From positions 56,258 through 120,257 of the forward strand of contig JAHQWE010000005.1 of the NCBI GenBank assembly GCA_019633985.1: a stretch of 64,000 bases of DNA. The letters are read 5' to 3'. The notes below the pieces were generated by a model. It was not told the origin of the DNA. It saw only the letters and a program-made list of their open reading frames with translations, and did not search any database. Both the position numbers and the translations under genes were made by a program. This document shows positions 44,590 to 53,112 of this stretch, piece after piece (the stretch's first letter is position 1; every line of letters starts with the position of its first letter). The DNA comes from Acidiferrobacterales bacterium. GTDB taxonomy: Bacteria > Pseudomonadota > Gammaproteobacteria > Arenicellales > Poriferihabitantaceae.

Positions 44590-46173
44590 CTACGCCAGTA
44601 CCGGGTAACGATAATCGCCCAGTAGATCCTGTTCGTCGTTCGAGAATGGGGGAGGTGAGTCACTGTTCAGTAAACTTTCAATGTGTGCAGCAATGCGACT
44701 CAGCATGTCTACGTGAATGGGTAACTGCTGCGCAATATCGACACGATCACTCTGTTTCAATTGGGTATTGAAATATTGTAGACAAGGCACCTTGTATTGA
44801 TCTAGAAACACACCTTGTGCTGGGAGAATTTTACGCGCACACGCACGCTGTCTGAATAGATGCTGCATTCTCTGGTGGATATCCTGCGCTGTGTTGAGCG
44901 ATGCGGATAGAGATTGCATCAAACGGATATCTGCAATCGACTCTTTGTAAAATAATAAACTCAATACTCCCCAGTAATACGAGTAGTCCCAGAGAAGTTT
45001 CAGTCCCATCATTCGCCGATCACCGAAGCCACCATAGGTGCTGTTATAAATAGCCAGGGTATTCTGAAAAATTGAGTCGATTACTTTTTGGTAGACAGCA
45101 GACTGCAGCCGAATATCCTTTCCAAGTTTGTCGTCTACGACCAACCTGGAGATCAACGTGTTGTTAATGGCAATAAAATCGCTACCAGGGGAATAAAGCG
45201 GATCGGCAAAGAAACCTGCTTCTCCACTGATGCCCCAGCCTGAGTCAGAAAATACCTGCTGACAATCATAAGAGTAGTTGCGAAGAATTTTGAAGTCTAG
45301 GCAGTCTGCGCCAGACATTGCTGCCGCCATCCGCGGCTGGTTTTGTTCAAGCCAGGAGACCGTTGATTGGAAATCTGTCATGCCGCTTTGCGCGAAAGCA
45401 TGGTCGTCGCAAACGATGCCAATACTGGTAATATGAGAAGCTAGTGGAATAATCCAGACCCAATAACCCGGCCCCATGAGATGATTGGTGCTGAGCCAGC
45501 GGTTGCCCGTCGGTGTACAACGATTTCTCCAGTCACTGCTTGTTGACCAGTCGTCGATCTGTATCTCTCTATCTAGCCTGAACCAGACTGCATTACCCGC
45601 ATGGCTATTCGACTTGCCAAGATTCAATTTATTTTTTAGAAGCGACTGCCTGCCTGCGGCATCGACCAGCCACTTTCCCTGGTATGACTGTTTTGACGAG
45701 CCGTGACGAGCGCACAGTTTTTTGAACTTCCCTGAAAGATCAACAGAATCGGTAGAACATCCGTCGACAAGATTGACACCCATTTCTCTCACTGAGCGAG
45801 CCAAGTGGTTTTCGAGGCGTCCCCGATCAATCTGGAAAGTGGGTATACCAAATGTTTGGCTAGCCCCCAGCTCGTCCTGTTCACAAAAATCGCTTTGCGC
45901 AGATCCAAAAAAGCAGCGAATGCCAAACTTCTTCAATTGGTGCTTTTCAAAATGATCTGACAATCCAATGGTGGAATTTAAATAGTGTGAACCAATTTCC
46001 ACTGTGGACTCACCTACCTTGGCTACAGCTTCAGGCACCGGGAACTGATTGCGTTCAACTATCGTGATATCGAGATCTGGTGACTGGTTTTTGAGCTGAT
46101 AGGCAAGTGTCAATCCGGCGAGACCGCCTCCGGCGATCACCACATCCGAAACAGTTTTAGCAGTTTTAGCCAC
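44590..46173 (-). CDS. Flavin-dependent halogenase-like FAD oxidoreductase 2, APE cluster
   Basis: 527 residues from a GTG start that overlaps the chain-length-factor stop by 8 nt. FAD site VVIAGGGLAGLTLAYQL; KVGESTVEIGSHYLN, the GES(T) block of tryptophan-halogenase-type enzymes; HLKKFGIRCFF with lysines near the halogenase catalytic-Lys position; and YWVWIIPL (about 236-241), an exact WxWxIP match. It is longer than the first flavoprotein, with a helical C-terminal part, as in tryptophan halogenases. It could halogenate the aryl head or the polyene. A dehydrogenase/hydroxylase role cannot be excluded. Fold secure, reaction inferred. Confidence 0.82.
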   Translation of the reverse strand: MAKTAKTVSDVVIAGGGLAGLTLAYQLKNQSPDLDITIVERNQFPVPEAVAKVGESTVEIGSHYLNSTIGLSDHFEKHQLKKFGIRCFFGSAQSDFCEQDELGASQTFGIPTFQIDRGRLENHLARSVREMGVNLVDGCSTDSVDLSGKFKKLCARHGSSKQSYQGKWLVDAAGRQSLLKNKLNLGKSNSHAGNAVWFRLDREIQIDDWSTSSDWRNRCTPTGNRWLSTNHLMGPGYWVWIIPLASHITSIGIVCDDHAFAQSGMTDFQSTVSWLEQNQPRMAAAMSGADCLDFKILRNYSYDCQQVFSDSGWGISGEAGFFADPLYSPGSDFIAINNTLISRLVVDDKLGKDIRLQSAVYQKVIDSIFQNTLAIYNSTYGGFGDRRMMGLKLLWDYSYYWGVLSLLFYKESIADIRLMQSLSASLNTAQDIHQRMQHLFRQRACARKILPAQGVFLDQYKVPCLQYFNTQLKQSDRVDIAQQLPIHVDMLSRIAAHIESLLNSDSPPPFSNDEQDLLGDYRYPVLA

Positions 46174-46996
46174 GTTCCAGTTCCAACAACAACGAAGTCT
46201 CAGTGCTTAGCGGCATCAAAATGGAAGACGATCCGTCCCGCAAATTTGCCAGCTTTTCAAACAAACACAATATACGTGCCGAAGGGTTGTTTGTGTAAAG
46301 TGATTGCAAGGCACTCGTCTTGAGAGCAGGCCATTCCACTACATTTTGCTGGACGGATACTTTGAGCAGGGTATCTCCTTTTTTTGCTTCGTCATCGGAA
46401 TTAAAGGGCGATAGCACGAGGGAGGCTGCAAACGGTTGGTCATTGATAAGCACGGGTATCAATTGACCTTTTGCGGGCCCGTCACAAAAGGTGAGTAGAC
46501 TCGGCTTTTGCTCGGTTACCAGCTGAGCCATCGCTTCCAATAAGGTGACGGGGGTCGATTCCTTAAAACCCGCTACTGAACTCGCTGGTTGCATACAGCC
46601 GGTGCTGATAGTCCAGTAGCCTGCAGGGGCATTGTGCACAGAATTATGAAATTTGGTTGGAGACAGTTGCTTGGCTTCTGTATTCAAGGTGGTGCACATG
46701 TAGTGTGTAATATCGATGTCACCAAAACCTGAGCTAAACACGCAACTCAACGCAGAGGGTGCGATGCCCGCTTGTTGGCTTGCTTGCCAGGAGGTTTCCA
46801 CCGCAAGTCTGACAGGCAATGGTGCGCGTCTGCGTTCATTCGAAGGAATAATTTCCGGCTTTGGGCCGGGGGCTTGATCATCTTCATACTGACCAGAGCC
46901 GGCGATATAGGCTTCAAGTATTGGCCAATTAGAGAAACCAGGTCCCCAGACACCGATACCATCGATTCGGCAAGACATAGAAGCACATGCGGTCAA
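46166..46996 (-). CDS. Chain-length factor, ketosynthase-like (ApeC-like)
   Basis: 276 residues, a shortened ketosynthase-fold protein: IDGIGVWGPGFSNWPILEAY at the start, VFSSGFGDIDITHYMCTTL, SPTKFHNSVHNAPAGYWTISTGC, but no intact Cys-His-His triad. This is the shape of APE chain-length factors, which pair with the catalytic KS (ApeO) and set polyene length. The TTG at 46996 is preceded by AGGAG at 7-nt spacing, while the in-frame ATG at 46978 has no ribosome site, so I keep TTG. The partner KS is encoded 168 nt upstream. Confidence 0.88.
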   Translation of the reverse strand: MTACASMSCRIDGIGVWGPGFSNWPILEAYIAGSGQYEDDQAPGPKPEIIPSNERRRAPLPVRLAVETSWQASQQAGIAPSALSCVFSSGFGDIDITHYMCTTLNTEAKQLSPTKFHNSVHNAPAGYWTISTGCMQPASSVAGFKESTPVTLLEAMAQLVTEQKPSLLTFCDGPAKGQLIPVLINDQPFAASLVLSPFNSDDEAKKGDTLLKVSVQQNVVEWPALKTSALQSLYTNNPSARILCLFEKLANLRDGSSSILMPLSTETSLLLELERG

Positions 46997-47164
46997 ACCG
47001 TTGCTCCTGGGAAAAGAATTTCAACACTTCGATTCATAACCGATCTAACACTGATCTTTTGTATTTTGATTTGAAACCGATAAACAAGCGTAGCTAAACT
47101 AGCGCACAGGCGGTTTTCTGTTTTTTTGTATCGACTCAAGTTGGGGAAAAAATGGACAGAATGG
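46997..47164. other. Gap between KS and chain-length-factor genes
   Basis: 168 nt inside the KS-CLF-flavoprotein run. I see no convincing gene. It carries the AGGAG ribosome site for the TTG start of the chain-length factor. It is long enough to hold a second promoter. Confidence 0.4.
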
Positions 47165-48337
47165 TCAGACACGACTAAAAACCAGTGTGCAATTGTTACC
47201 TCCAAAACCAAACGAATTAGACATCACATGGGTAACGGGTTTTTCCGTATTGTCCTTCATCAAATTGAGTCCGAGACCGGACTCCATACGAGTAAGATTG
47301 AGATTTCCGGGTATTAAATTTGTTTCAAATGCATCGAGCGCAATCAGCGCTTCTGTAATTCCCGCTGCGCCAAGAGTATGTCCAGTCCAACCTTTTGTCG
47401 AAGAGCATAACGTCGATTGCGGGAACATTTTACCAACCAGGGTGCCTTCTACGCTGTCGTTCGCCTGGCTGGCGGTGCCATGCAGATTGATATAATCAAT
47501 ATCGGCCGGAGACAGCCTCGATCGATTCAGCGCCTGTTCTATGGCGAGTTTTGCGCCTAAACCTTCTGGATGGGGAGCTGACATATGATGGGCGTCAGAG
47601 CTTTCACCATATCCGCTCAGTATTGCCTTACCTGAGACATCTGCGAAGTCCCCCTGCTCGAGTATCGCAAATCCCGCTGATTCGCCAAGGTTGATACCGT
47701 CTCTGTCTGCATCAAAAGGTCGACACGGATGTTCTGACACCAGTTGCAAAGAATGGAATCCATGTAGAACGCTTAAACACAAAGTGTCAACGCCACCGAC
47801 TAGCGCAGCATCAATCAATCCAAGATCCATCCAGCGGGCCGCAGTGGCAAATACTTTGGCAGAGGAAGAGCAGGCTGTATTCACTGTCATCGCGGGCCCT
47901 GTGATCCCGGTACGTTCAGCGACATAAAGGCTGGGAGCATGTGGATTATGTACCTTGGGTTGACGATATTCCGGTTTCATCGCATTGGTTTCATCCAAAT
48001 CGGCATAAGCTGTTTCCGTTCGATCAATGCTGGATGTGCTCGATCCCATCACGATTCCTACACGCTGGGGGGAATATCTTTCCTTTATTCGATTTATTGA
48101 CTCGGGCAATGAGCCTAGATTTAGACCGATCTCGGCCAGAGCGTTGTTGCGACTCTGCCAAACACCGAGGTTTTGATGATCGACCTCTGACACCCTGCCA
48201 ATCCAGGTAGTTAAGCTCGAGTTAGGAAAATCATTTGGTCGCAGGCCACTCGTTTGACTAAGGAGTGCCTGGCGAATCTCGGGCATACCGACTCCGGCAG
48301 CGCAAACGCAGTCATAGTCAGAAGTAACGATGGTCAT
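47165..48337 (-). CDS. beta-ketoacyl-ACP synthase (ApeO-like), partner of chain-length factor
   Basis: 390 residues from the ATG at 48337 (MTIVTSDYDCVCAAGVG); the track start adds 17 implausible residues. Active-site residues present: TVNTACSSSAKVFATAAR, NLHGTASQANDS, GWTGHTLGAAGITEAL, and the C-terminal SNSFGFGGNNCTL. In characterised APE systems ApeO and ApeC form a KS-CLF heterodimer; adjacency here supports the same pairing. It is the first gene of the leftward KS-CLF-flavoprotein run. Confidence 0.92.
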   Translation of the reverse strand: MTIVTSDYDCVCAAGVGMPEIRQALLSQTSGLRPNDFPNSSLTTWIGRVSEVDHQNLGVWQSRNNALAEIGLNLGSLPESINRIKERYSPQRVGIVMGSSTSSIDRTETAYADLDETNAMKPEYRQPKVHNPHAPSLYVAERTGITGPAMTVNTACSSSAKVFATAARWMDLGLIDAALVGGVDTLCLSVLHGFHSLQLVSEHPCRPFDADRDGINLGESAGFAILEQGDFADVSGKAILSGYGESSDAHHMSAPHPEGLGAKLAIEQALNRSRLSPADIDYINLHGTASQANDSVEGTLVGKMFPQSTLCSSTKGWTGHTLGAAGITEALIALDAFETNLIPGNLNLTRMESGLGLNLMKDNTEKPVTHVMSNSFGFGGNNCTLVFSRV

Positions 48338-48464
48338 TAATAAATACTGGCGGGAACAAAAGACTTTATGGCTACAGAAAAAACCCACATAGACTGCAAC
48401 GGAAAAGAGTTTAACAGCTGCAAATTAGCTTATCTATCCAGAGAACCGACATTATGATTAAGCG

Positions 48465-48487
48465 GCACCTTTCGTGTGTGAAAGTGC
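48465..48487. repeat. Imperfect inverted repeat in divergent promoter region
   Basis: GCAC(C)TTTC, a six-base spacer, then GAAAGTGC: an 8-bp inverted repeat with one bulged base. It lies in the 254-nt region between the leftward ApeO-like gene and the rightward MipA-like gene, where an operator for either would be expected. No known regulator site was recognised. Confidence 0.4.
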
Positions 48488-48591
48488 ATAAAAATCTTAA
48501 GGGGGAACCTCCAGACGACCCAGCGATCCAAAAACCATCCTGGGGCCTTTCTCAGTGAAGACATCAATAAAAAACTACAAACGGTATCAGA

Positions 48592-49413
48592 ATGAAAATA
48601 GTGTTAGCGGCTTTCACCAGCGCAGTGGTATTTACGGCCTCTGCAGCCCAGGCGGAGCGACTCCCGGTTTATGAATTAGGTATCGGACCAGGAGCGATCT
48701 ATCAAAACTACTATCTCGGTACCAAAGATACCCGCAGTTTTGCTTTTCCCGCGATCGTGCCGATTTACCGCGGCGAAACGTTCAAATCTGATGAGGAAGG
48801 CGCCAGAGCGCAGCTGTTTAAAGATGATAAATACAAACTGGACCTGAGTGTTGATTTCAACTTAGCGATCGACAGTGAAGATATTCGGTTGCGAGAGGGA
48901 ATGCCGGATATTGATAGTGTTCTGCAGATAGGCCCCTCGCTTCAGATTACCCTTGACAAAAACGCTGATCGGGAATGGCGCATTCGGCTGCCGTTGCGCT
49001 TTGGTTCAACTATTGGCAGCGATTTCGAAACCGCTGGGTTCACCTTTTCTCCAGACATCACCTATCTGCGAGATCTGCATTTCGCAGGGAGTCCCTGGCG
49101 ACTCGGTCTTTCAGCTGGGCCGCAGCTCGGTACCTCTGACTATCACGCGGTCTACTATGGAGTGGACGAAGCGTTCGTCACGGCCGATCGAGAGGCCTAT
49201 GATCCCGATGGGGGACTAACAGGCTACCGATTCCTGGCAACGTTTACCTCTAAAACCCCAAAACGCATTACCAGCTGGTTTCTGCGTTATGAGAATTTGA
49301 GCGGCGCCGCCATTGAGGATTCTCCCCTGGTAGAGCAGAGTGATGGCTGGACCGTGGGGTTTATCTATAGCGTTCTTCTGTTTAAGTCGAAAAAACTGGT
49401 AGAAGTCGAGTAG
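48592..49413 (+). CDS. MipA/OmpV family outer-membrane protein
   Basis: 273 residues. Signal peptide MKIVLAAFTSAVVFTASAAQA. The mature protein starts YELGIGPGAIYQNYYLGTKDTRSFAFP, the family's first strands, and continues with alternating-residue beta strands (LDLSVDFNLAI, VLQIGPSLQITLD, RIRLPLRFGS, SWFLRYENLSGAAIEDSPLV) to a C-terminal strand. MipA-type proteins scaffold murein enzymes or act as porins; the specific role is not inferable. Four nt upstream of an esterase lipoprotein gene, likely one operon. Confidence 0.88.
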   Translation: MKIVLAAFTSAVVFTASAAQAERLPVYELGIGPGAIYQNYYLGTKDTRSFAFPAIVPIYRGETFKSDEEGARAQLFKDDKYKLDLSVDFNLAIDSEDIRLREGMPDIDSVLQIGPSLQITLDKNADREWRIRLPLRFGSTIGSDFETAGFTFSPDITYLRDLHFAGSPWRLGLSAGPQLGTSDYHAVYYGVDEAFVTADREAYDPDGGLTGYRFLATFTSKTPKRITSWFLRYENLSGAAIEDSPLVEQSDGWTVGFIYSVLLFKSKKLVEVE

Positions 49414-49417
49414 TTTT

Positions 49418-50278
49418 ATGGGTGTTGTCAGGTGCTGCGCAATCGCGCTTGGGCTGCTTATTTTACAGGGTTGTACTTCTTTCAAACCTACGGACTTGTA
49501 CTATGACAGTGTACAAACGGAAGACATGGGTTTTGCGGTTGAGTACAGTGTCTACACCCCTCCTGGGTGGACCGAGGAGGAGTCACTGCCACTGATTTTG
49601 TTCTTGCATGGCGGCGGGGACAATCACACCAGCTTTGAGAAACATGGTGGTAATGACTACTTTGATGAGCAAATTACCGCGGGTGATATGCCCAGAGTGA
49701 TATTGGTCTCACCAAACGGTAGATTTGGGCTTTGGGAGAACTGGCATGATGGCAGTCGACTATATCGAGACTGGGTGTTACAAGATATCGTGCCGCAGGT
49801 GCAGGATCAGTTTAATACCCTGCCATGCCCTGAACACTGCCACCTTATGGGAATCTCCATGGGCGGGTTCGGGGCATTGCGTTTCGCTTATTTCGCCGCA
49901 GATTCTTTTTCCAGCGTAAGCGCGATTAGTGCGCCAATCATTGAGAGAGAGGGCGACAAAAAACCCCGGATACCTTTCTTGATACGTTTACTCCTGCCCA
50001 TCGAACGCATTTTTGGCTCCGATTTCAAAAACAATTTCGTTCGGGAAAACCCCTATAACTCCTGGGTCAACGATCCTCGTCTGCGGGATATGCGCTTGCA
50101 GCTAATCTGGGGTTCAGAAGATCGCGACGGCATACGTCTGTCCAATCGCCGCCTGTCAGCTCATTTGGTTAAAAACAATAAGTCACATGACGCGTTTGAA
50201 TACCAGGGCAATCACAAGTGGGTGGCGTGGAAACCTAACTTTAATCGTGTCGTTAGTTTTCTTGTTAACAAGCAGTAG
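49418..50278 (+). CDS. Esterase (alpha/beta hydrolase) lipoprotein
   Basis: 286 residues. Lipobox LQGC at about residue 19 predicts lipid anchoring. The esterase-D-like catalytic core is visible: LPLILFLHGGGDNHTSFEKH (oxyanion HGGG), LMGISMGGFGALRFAYF (nucleophile in GxSxGG), and GSEDRDG plus GNHKWVAW carrying the likely Asp and His. Substrate unknown; feruloyl-esterase-like and trehalose-mycolyltransferase-like proteins share this fold. Adjacent to the MipA-like gene and just outside the polyene cluster, so a role in modifying the exported product is possible but unproven. Confidence 0.87.
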   Translation: MGVVRCCAIALGLLILQGCTSFKPTDLYYDSVQTEDMGFAVEYSVYTPPGWTEEESLPLILFLHGGGDNHTSFEKHGGNDYFDEQITAGDMPRVILVSPNGRFGLWENWHDGSRLYRDWVLQDIVPQVQDQFNTLPCPEHCHLMGISMGGFGALRFAYFAADSFSSVSAISAPIIEREGDKKPRIPFLIRLLLPIERIFGSDFKNNFVRENPYNSWVNDPRLRDMRLQLIWGSEDRDGIRLSNRRLSAHLVKNNKSHDAFEYQGNHKWVAWKPNFNRVVSFLVNKQ

Positions 50279-50427
50279 AAGAACTACTCCCGACACGTGA
50301 TACAGGTCTGAGGATTGCAGCCGATTTGGCTTTCTCTTCTCTGTGGCAATTCGTGTTGATGATACTCCTTGAGTTTGTTGGATCTGCGGGAATATAAAGT
50401 AGCCGTCAGCGAAGGCGTAACACGTTT

Positions 50428-51078
50428 CTAGTCATCCCACTGCACGTCGAACTTTCGCACAATTGAGCCTATCTGATCGTGATTTAAAAGATTCGGGTTC
50501 ATCCCTCGAGTAAGTAGAGTGAGCCTGGCGGTTTCCTCGAGTTCTTCCATGGCGTAGGTGGCGGCGAGCAAATCTTTTCCGGCCACTACCGGGCCGTGAT
50601 GCGCCAATAACACAGCGGAACGTTTTCCAGCGAGTCCAGTAACCGCATCCCCCATGGCCGGGTCACCGGGCATGTAATAAGGAAGCAGCTTAACCTTACC
50701 CAGTCTCATCACGCTATAAGCGGTAATTGCAGGTAACGCGTTGTCAGGATCAATTTCCGGTAAAACTGATAATGCGACTGAGTGCGTTGAATGCAGGTGG
50801 ACTACCGCCCCAGTCACAGAGCGCGTGTCGTAAAACGCCTGATGTAACGCCATTTCTTTGGTAGGTGCATCTCCCGAAATGTGATTGCCTCGCGGGTTGA
50901 TTTCGCTAATTTTTGCGGGATCCAGATCACGAAAAGAGCTACCAGTTGGGGTCACCAGTAGAGAGCCGTCCTCCAGTCTTGCAGAAATATTCCCCGATGC
51001 GCCGCTGGTAAGGCCGCGATCAAACAGTGATTTCGCGATAGACGCGATTTGTTCGCGCATTGAATTGGCGTTGGTCAT
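50428..51078 (-). CDS. otnC: 3-oxo-tetronate 4-phosphate decarboxylase (class II aldolase fold)
   Basis: 216 residues of the class II aldolase/adducin family: SGASGNISARL, VTPTGSSFRDLDPAKI, zinc ligands in VVHLHSTHSVALS, and LLAHHGPVVAGKDL. OtnC decarboxylates 3-oxo-tetronate 4-phosphate to DHAP. The upstream neighbour is the matching kinase OtnK with a 4-nt overlap, which makes the assignment firmer than family membership alone. Confidence 0.9.
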   Translation of the reverse strand: MTNANSMREQIASIAKSLFDRGLTSGASGNISARLEDGSLLVTPTGSSFRDLDPAKISEINPRGNHISGDAPTKEMALHQAFYDTRSVTGAVVHLHSTHSVALSVLPEIDPDNALPAITAYSVMRLGKVKLLPYYMPGDPAMGDAVTGLAGKRSAVLLAHHGPVVAGKDLLAATYAMEELEETARLTLLTRGMNPNLLNHDQIGSIVRKFDVQWDD

Positions 51079-52310
51079 GAGTTTTTTAAAACAACTGCTG
51101 CTTTGTGAAAAAAGTCTGAGGCCCCAAAATTGCCAGATTTGAGTGCCAGTACCAAATCTCTGCCGGCAACCCTTAACGCCGGTACACCTGGGTCGATCAT
51201 TGGCCCGATTTCCAGATCGGTGGCATTGAGCGCACTCACCACAGCACCAGATGTCTCGCCGCCTGCGCTAATCAATCGGCGTACTCCCCTTTGAATACTT
51301 TCCGCTGCGACCTGGGAGAAAAACTGCTCCACTGCTTCGGCGGCAATATCTCCACCAAATTCTGCCTGCACTTTCGTCACCTCTTCGGGTGTGTCCGATG
51401 TAAATATGAGGGGTAATGCAGTCTGTTTCATTGCCCAGTCAACTGCTTTGGAGGGGGTTTGTGATTGCTCTAGAATCTGTCGCACATCCACTTGTAGCTG
51501 CTTGCCACCACTTTCTCGATGGGCCGCAATTTGTTTTCGGGTTGCATTGGAGCAGGATCCCGACAAGATCAGCGCCGGGCCTGTTTCGCCTTGCCAGTGT
51601 TGAATAGATTGGGCCTGTTCGCGGTAACCGGGTTGATACCCCAATCCAGATCCACCGGTAACTAGATTGAATCCAGCTGTTGCCTGGTTCAGTATCGCCA
51701 GATCCTGCATTTCCAATGCATCGCAAACGATGATCTGACGGCCGTTTTTAGCCATGGCCAGAAGTGATTCAGTCGCTGATCCCGAACGCAACACATCAAG
51801 CGGCAGGTGACCGATCTGACGTTTGGTTTGGTAACCCAGCCAGCGGCGAATGTCTGGATCTGTCATTGGAGTAATCGGATGGTTTTGCAACCCGCTTTCG
51901 GACAATAGCTGGTCATGCACAAACAAGTGTCCTTGATAGATAGTTCTTCCCACAACGGGCACAGCGGGGCAAACGATGACCGGGTCGGTGGTTTGTGTTG
52001 CTTCGATTAATGCGTCAATGACGGGGCCAATATTGCCCTCTCTGGTGGAATCAAACGTCGAACAATACTTAAACAAAAACTGACGGCAACCCTGTTTTGC
52101 CAGCCACTTATAAGCGTCAAGAGATTGTGCAACGGCTTCAGCTACGGGGTTAGAGCGGCTCTTTAACGAAATGATTCCTGCTTCTACATCCCTTGCCGCA
52201 CTATGATCCGGGATGCCGACATACTGCACCGTTTTATAGCCGCTTTGTGCCAACATCAAACCAACATCTGAAGAGCCGGTAAAATCGTCACCGATCACAC
52301 CCAATTTCAT
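51075..52310 (-). CDS. otnK: 3-oxo-tetronate kinase (four-carbon acid sugar kinase family)
   Basis: 411 residues. N-terminal GVIGDDFTGSSDVGLMLAQ is the family hallmark; FKYCSTFDSTREGNIGPV, PVVGRTIYQGHLFV and the C-terminal nucleotide-binding SAGGETSGAVV are all present. It phosphorylates 3-oxo-tetronate, feeding OtnC. The pathway's dehydrogenase (LtnD), isomerase (OtnI), transporter and regulator are not adjacent: the next gene is a divergent peptidase. Confidence 0.92.
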   Translation of the reverse strand: MKLGVIGDDFTGSSDVGLMLAQSGYKTVQYVGIPDHSAARDVEAGIISLKSRSNPVAEAVAQSLDAYKWLAKQGCRQFLFKYCSTFDSTREGNIGPVIDALIEATQTTDPVIVCPAVPVVGRTIYQGHLFVHDQLLSESGLQNHPITPMTDPDIRRWLGYQTKRQIGHLPLDVLRSGSATESLLAMAKNGRQIIVCDALEMQDLAILNQATAGFNLVTGGSGLGYQPGYREQAQSIQHWQGETGPALILSGSCSNATRKQIAAHRESGGKQLQVDVRQILEQSQTPSKAVDWAMKQTALPLIFTSDTPEEVTKVQAEFGGDIAAEAVEQFFSQVAAESIQRGVRRLISAGGETSGAVVSALNATDLEIGPMIDPGVPALRVAGRDLVLALKSGNFGASDFFHKAAVVLKNS

Positions 52311-52420
52311 CGTATTACTTCATTCAACTTTGAGGGCGCGGAGTTTAACATCGGAATGAGTCTGTCTTTAAACGCGTTTGTTCGGAGTGTAAATTGATCT
52401 CTACGTTTCAACTTTAAAAA

Positions 52421-53107
52421 ATGGTATTTGCAGCACTGACTATGATTCTCTTGCTCTGCAGTTTCTTACCGCAGTGGTGGGTCAAGCGTGTCATCCGGCT
52501 GCATAGTGGTGAGATCGACACTTTGCCGGGGACGGGCGGTGAGCTGGCGGTGCATTTAATAAAGCGGTTTGATCTGAACGGTGTGCGGGTGGAAGAAACA
52601 AAACCATTTACCGATCACTATGACCCGAACGACAATTGTGTTCGTCTGGGGGCTGACAACTATCATGGAAAATCAGTCACTGCTATCGCGATTGCCGCAC
52701 ACGAAGTTGGACATGCAATGCAGTTTACACGCGGGGAAACCATTTCAAAGTTACGGGGTAAATACATTCCTGTCTCTATTGCCCTGGGCAAACTTGGGGC
52801 CTGGCTCTTACTGGCATTTCCGTTGGTCTCCATCATCACGAAATCTCCGTCGGCGATGATTGTCATGTTGGGGCTTAGTGTTCTCTTGCAGCTAGCTGGT
52901 GCAGCGATGTATCTGATTGTGTTGCCGGAAGAGTGGGACGCCAGCTTCAACAAAGCCTTGCCGATACTATTGGAAGGAGAGTATTTACCGGAAGAGCACC
53001 TGGACGGGGCGCGGAAAGTGTTGAGAGCAGCGGCGCTGACGTATTTTGCTGGGGCGCTGGCGAGCGTTGCGAATATTGGCAGATGGTTATTACTGCTACG
53101 GCGTTGA
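52421..53107 (+). CDS. Membrane zinc metallopeptidase (YugP-like)
   Basis: 228 residues. A hydrophobic N-terminus, then a cytosol- or membrane-facing zinc site AAHEVGHAMQ (about 92-101), followed by two or three TM segments (VSIALGKLGAWLLLAFPLVSIIT, SAMIVMLGLSVLLQLAGAAMYLIVLP) and a final one (ALTYFAGALASVANIGRWLLLL). The DPNDNCVRLGADNYHGKSVTAIAIAAHEVGH arrangement is typical of the family. Physiological substrate unknown. Confidence 0.9.
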   Translation: MVFAALTMILLLCSFLPQWWVKRVIRLHSGEIDTLPGTGGELAVHLIKRFDLNGVRVEETKPFTDHYDPNDNCVRLGADNYHGKSVTAIAIAAHEVGHAMQFTRGETISKLRGKYIPVSIALGKLGAWLLLAFPLVSIITKSPSAMIVMLGLSVLLQLAGAAMYLIVLPEEWDASFNKALPILLEGEYLPEEHLDGARKVLRAAALTYFAGALASVANIGRWLLLLRR

Positions 53108-53112
53108 AGTGT

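Noticed and set aside
48454-48558. 34-aa ORF upstream of the MipA-like gene
   Set aside because: Has an ATG but no ribosome site, overlaps the imperfect inverted repeat, and its composition is not informative.
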